Below are positions 61,682 to 64,000 of a stretch of 64,000 nucleotides of DNA, piece after piece. The stretch is from Fallopia convolvulus (lineage: Eukaryota > Streptophyta > Magnoliopsida > Caryophyllales > Polygonaceae), in contig OZ024729.1 in the NCBI GenBank assembly GCA_964016875.1, positions 29,160,494-29,224,493 on the forward strand, given 5' to 3'. Made by a program: the position numbers and the translations under genes. Every line of letters begins with the position of its first letter. The stretch's first letter is position 1. The notes under the pieces are model-generated. The model searched no databases, had not been told where the DNA came from, and saw only the letters and a program-made list of their open reading frames with translations.

Positions 61682-62545
61682 TTTGTAATTTTGGGTTACT
61701 TCCGGATTGTATATTATGTAGTTTATTCTGACTTGTTCAGAATTCCCTCAGAGAATTTGCCCAAGTCGAGCTTCTTCTGTGAGGAGAATGTATTTTAAGT
61801 TCAAGTGTCATCTAGCTAGCACTTCCTGAGCCTGACATTGTACAGACTCGTCATTCATGTATGCAAAGAAGCATTTTTCTTCCTCTATTTGAGTAGTAGT
61901 TTTTTTTTTATAGAAAGACGAAGCAATCTGGAGCAGCTGGGCTACCGCGATTCATGTAACATTTCTCTTCATCAAAATCAATACATTATGAATCCGAATC
62001 TATAAAATCTTTACAAAAAACTCCCAACTACATTTTCGCTAGTCATGTCTTATGTACATAGAGAAATTAGAAACTGTCAATCCTGAATCCTAATTAATCT
62101 ACTTCCTATCTTGCAATCATCTAATTATGAGCTTATGAGCAATCAACTATACACATAACAAAGCAAACAATTTTATGCTTTGTAATATCATCATATCGGG
62201 CGTCTGCTTTCTGAAACATGCATGACTGGACGTAGATCCCTTGAAAGAGGTAAAAGAAGCCACAACAATCTCGGATGCCACACTTTTAGTAAGAAAGTCA
62301 ATGTCATGCCATTGACTTTTGTAAACAGCCATTGCAGTTTTGCTAAAGCTGAAAGTGCATGGCAACCTGTCTTCAATAAGCCTACCAAAAGATCCATTTA
62401 AGAGTTGAACTTAATCTCCCATAGAAGACGGGAAAATTCATCCATTCTTAAGGAACAACGCATTGACCAACTTAAGGGGCATGTAACAAAAAGGCGGAGA
62501 AAGAAGGAAGCTTACAAATACACATCCAAGGAATTGACAAGAGCA
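61682..62545. other. Convergent 3' regions of two FRS genes
   Basis: No coding frame is supported. The plus-strand FRS ends at 61,681 and the minus-strand FRS exon ends at 62,546, so this 864-bp interval probably holds both 3' untranslated regions. Open frames on the minus strand at 62,147-62,397 have no domain. Confidence 0.5.
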
Positions 62546-62719
62546 TCAAATGACATCTTTTAAGTCAACCTTCACATTCTCAACTTTTACCCACAACTGC
62601 TGCTTATGGTTCTCAATCTCCTTCAAAGCTTTAAACAGGTTGGCCCGGTAGACTTCAGATTTTTTATTCGCAGCATCAAGCTCAAGAGTCAATTGTCTTA
62701 TTTTTTGGTCCATCTCATC
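62546..62719 (-). CDS. Last exon of a second FRS gene
   Basis: This 58-codon exon on the minus strand follows the acceptor TTTGATAG and reads MDQKIRQLTLELDAANKKSE, then a VYRANLFKALKEIE segment and a tail like the one ending the plus-strand FRS gene, with TGA at 62,546-62,548. The exon starts in the same phase and is nearly the same length (174 versus 168 bases) as the last exon of that gene. The body should lie at higher coordinates, but I recognise no MULE or SWIM exon before 64,000, so it is beyond the window or lost. Confidence 0.75.
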   Translation of the reverse strand, partial: DEMDQKIRQLTLELDAANKKSEVYRANLFKALKEIENHKQQLWVKVENVKVDLKDVI

Positions 62720-63034
62720 CTATCAAATAGTAGTGTACCACACAATCAGATTGGTGACCCATACATGTCTAAAATCTTGTTTCAGCTTTAGCAAAATTGA
62801 CACGCCAATTTAAATAATGAAATGGAACAACAATTAAAGAACAAAAAATTTTGCCATTTGAAACGTGAAGATAGTCCAGGCAAAAGAGTACACCAATCAG
62901 TTTCAAGGGCAACATTGTATGAGATTGAAGCACAGGATCCACGAGGCAAATAATGTAAATTTAAATCACAGTATATGGAGATGATACTGAGATCAATGCA
63001 CTGATATCTACCAAAATTAGCAACTAACAGGAGC
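62720..63034. other. Probable intron or flanking sequence of the minus-strand FRS gene
   Basis: AT-rich sequence without coding signal lies directly upstream of the exon's acceptor. Confidence 0.4.
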
Positions 63035-63175
63035 AGGCAAACAACAACAACAACATCAACCTAGTGTTAACCCGCCTCAGGCGGGATCTAGGGGGGCAAG
63101 ATGTACACACCCTTGCCCCAACATAAAATCGAGAGGGTCCATGTGAAAGGCCCAAGCATTATCATCAAGACCAAT
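63035..63175. mobile_element. SINE-like element
   Basis: CAACAACAACAACATCAACC, then CCCGCCTCAGGCGGGATCTA (a perfect small inverted repeat), and GATGTACACACCCTTGCCCC resemble widespread plant SINE sequences of the Au type, read from the tail. The tRNA-related end was not identified. Confidence 0.5.
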
Positions 63176-63886
63176 TAGAGCCAATTAGAGCATACAATTT
63201 TCCAGTACCCAGCTTTAGTCACAACACAAGTATTATCAAGGTAAAACATCTCTCCAGTAATAAAATCATAGAAATATGATCAGACTGATGAGGAAAATTG
63301 AAGTAATTTTTCTTTGAATTTTCAATAATCCCTTACCACAAAGTATTTAACAAGCTATCCGTGATTTAAGTAGATGAAATGTTATTCAGACTGCTCTCTT
63401 TCTATTCATGTCGGCATCTCATATTGAGGTTACAATATCAACATGCATTTATTAATTTTTGGGAAAATTTTAAAAAACAACTCATGTTTCAATCCCATTC
63501 TCCCACACCAACACTGCTTTTTTTTTAAAAAAAAACACTTTTTTTTTTTACAAATTTAAACACTTAACTACTGAAAACTCAAAAAGACATGAAGGGACAA
63601 GATCACCTTTCACCAAAAACTCAAAAAGAAGAGGTGAGTTATGCTCTCAAAGAGCAGTTATGTCCTATGTCTCAAACATTTAACAACCCTAAATTTAGGT
63701 TAAAAGGATGTTTTTGTCAAAAAAGTTAAAAAGCGGGAGGTTTTTAAAACAAGAAAAAATGAGTTTAAATTTAAGTGGTGTTTAGAGAACATGGGAATAA
63801 GATATGTAGAGCTCTACAATTTCCCCTTTTATTGTATTAGTATTTTTTAAAATTTATGTAAGAAGTAAAGCTATACAAGTTATATT
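63176..63886. other. Intergenic sequence without a recognised gene
   Basis: AT-rich sequence with A- and T-runs (63,515-63,550). No coding frame is supported. Confidence 0.4.
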
Positions 63887-64000
63887 CAGTGTTCTAAAAA
63901 ATGCTAGGCGGCCCCTAGGTGGAGAGGGACCGCCTAGCTCCTAGGGGGCCAAAATGAGTGCCTAGACGAACTAGAAGGCCAGGCAGGGTAGGACCTTCCA
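63887..64000. mobile_element. hAT-like MITE, cut by the window end
   Basis: CAGTGTTCTAAAAAATGCTA followed by GGCGGCCCCTAGGTGG and CCGCCTAGCTCCTAGG resembles the common plant elements beginning CAGTGTTCTAAAA with internal GCTAGGCG repeats. The other end is not in view. Confidence 0.55.

Overview
The window is nuclear DNA of a flowering plant, almost certainly a eudicot. The evidence is many small exons with GT-AG introns, a phototropin gene, an mTERF gene, FAR1-related genes, and several classes of plant transposon. I cannot name the species from the sequence alone. No new kind of biological system stands out. What is unusual is how deeply the transposons are nested and the traces of DNA repair they carry.

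The left two thirds (1-42,600) is repeat-rich. Positions 1-5,867 hold a decayed L1-type LINE on the plus strand. From 8,785 to 19,532 there is a 10.7-kb CACTA transposon with matching ends, a perfect TCA target duplication and no visible transposase. It is filled with non-autonomous Helitrons in both orientations. From 20,990 to 36,237 there is a Ty1/copia element on the minus strand. It was split first by a Ty3/gypsy chromovirus (23,457-33,768, target duplication AGAGT) and also by a 725-bp hAT-like element (34,437-35,161, target duplication CATGCACA). Two related inverted-repeat elements, one inside the other, lie at 36,315-37,432. A degenerate tandem repeat at 40,130-41,100 carries two tRNA-like sequences.

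The right third (42,600-64,000) is gene-bearing. PHOT2, the blue-light receptor kinase phototropin 2, runs from 43,956 to 53,255 on the plus strand. I could follow it through 22 coding exons to a 928-residue protein with both LOV photoactive cysteines and an AGC-VIII kinase domain. A single-exon mTERF6-like gene follows at 55,120-56,115. After two LINE remnants comes a FAR1-RELATED SEQUENCE gene (59,350-61,681) that has kept its transposase-derived and SWIM domains but lacks the FAR1 DNA-binding domain. Facing it on the minus strand is the last exon of a second FRS gene (62,546-62,719), whose body lies beyond what I can recognise.

The genes do not form an operon or a pathway cluster; each is an independent plant transcription unit. 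The most informative anomaly is in the chromovirus. Its left end looks like a solo LTR plus 188 bp of flanking copia sequence, joined to an LTR stub, and the last 860 bp of this LTR plus the flank are identical to the right end. That points to a recent copying event, or to a join between two haplotypes in the assembly.
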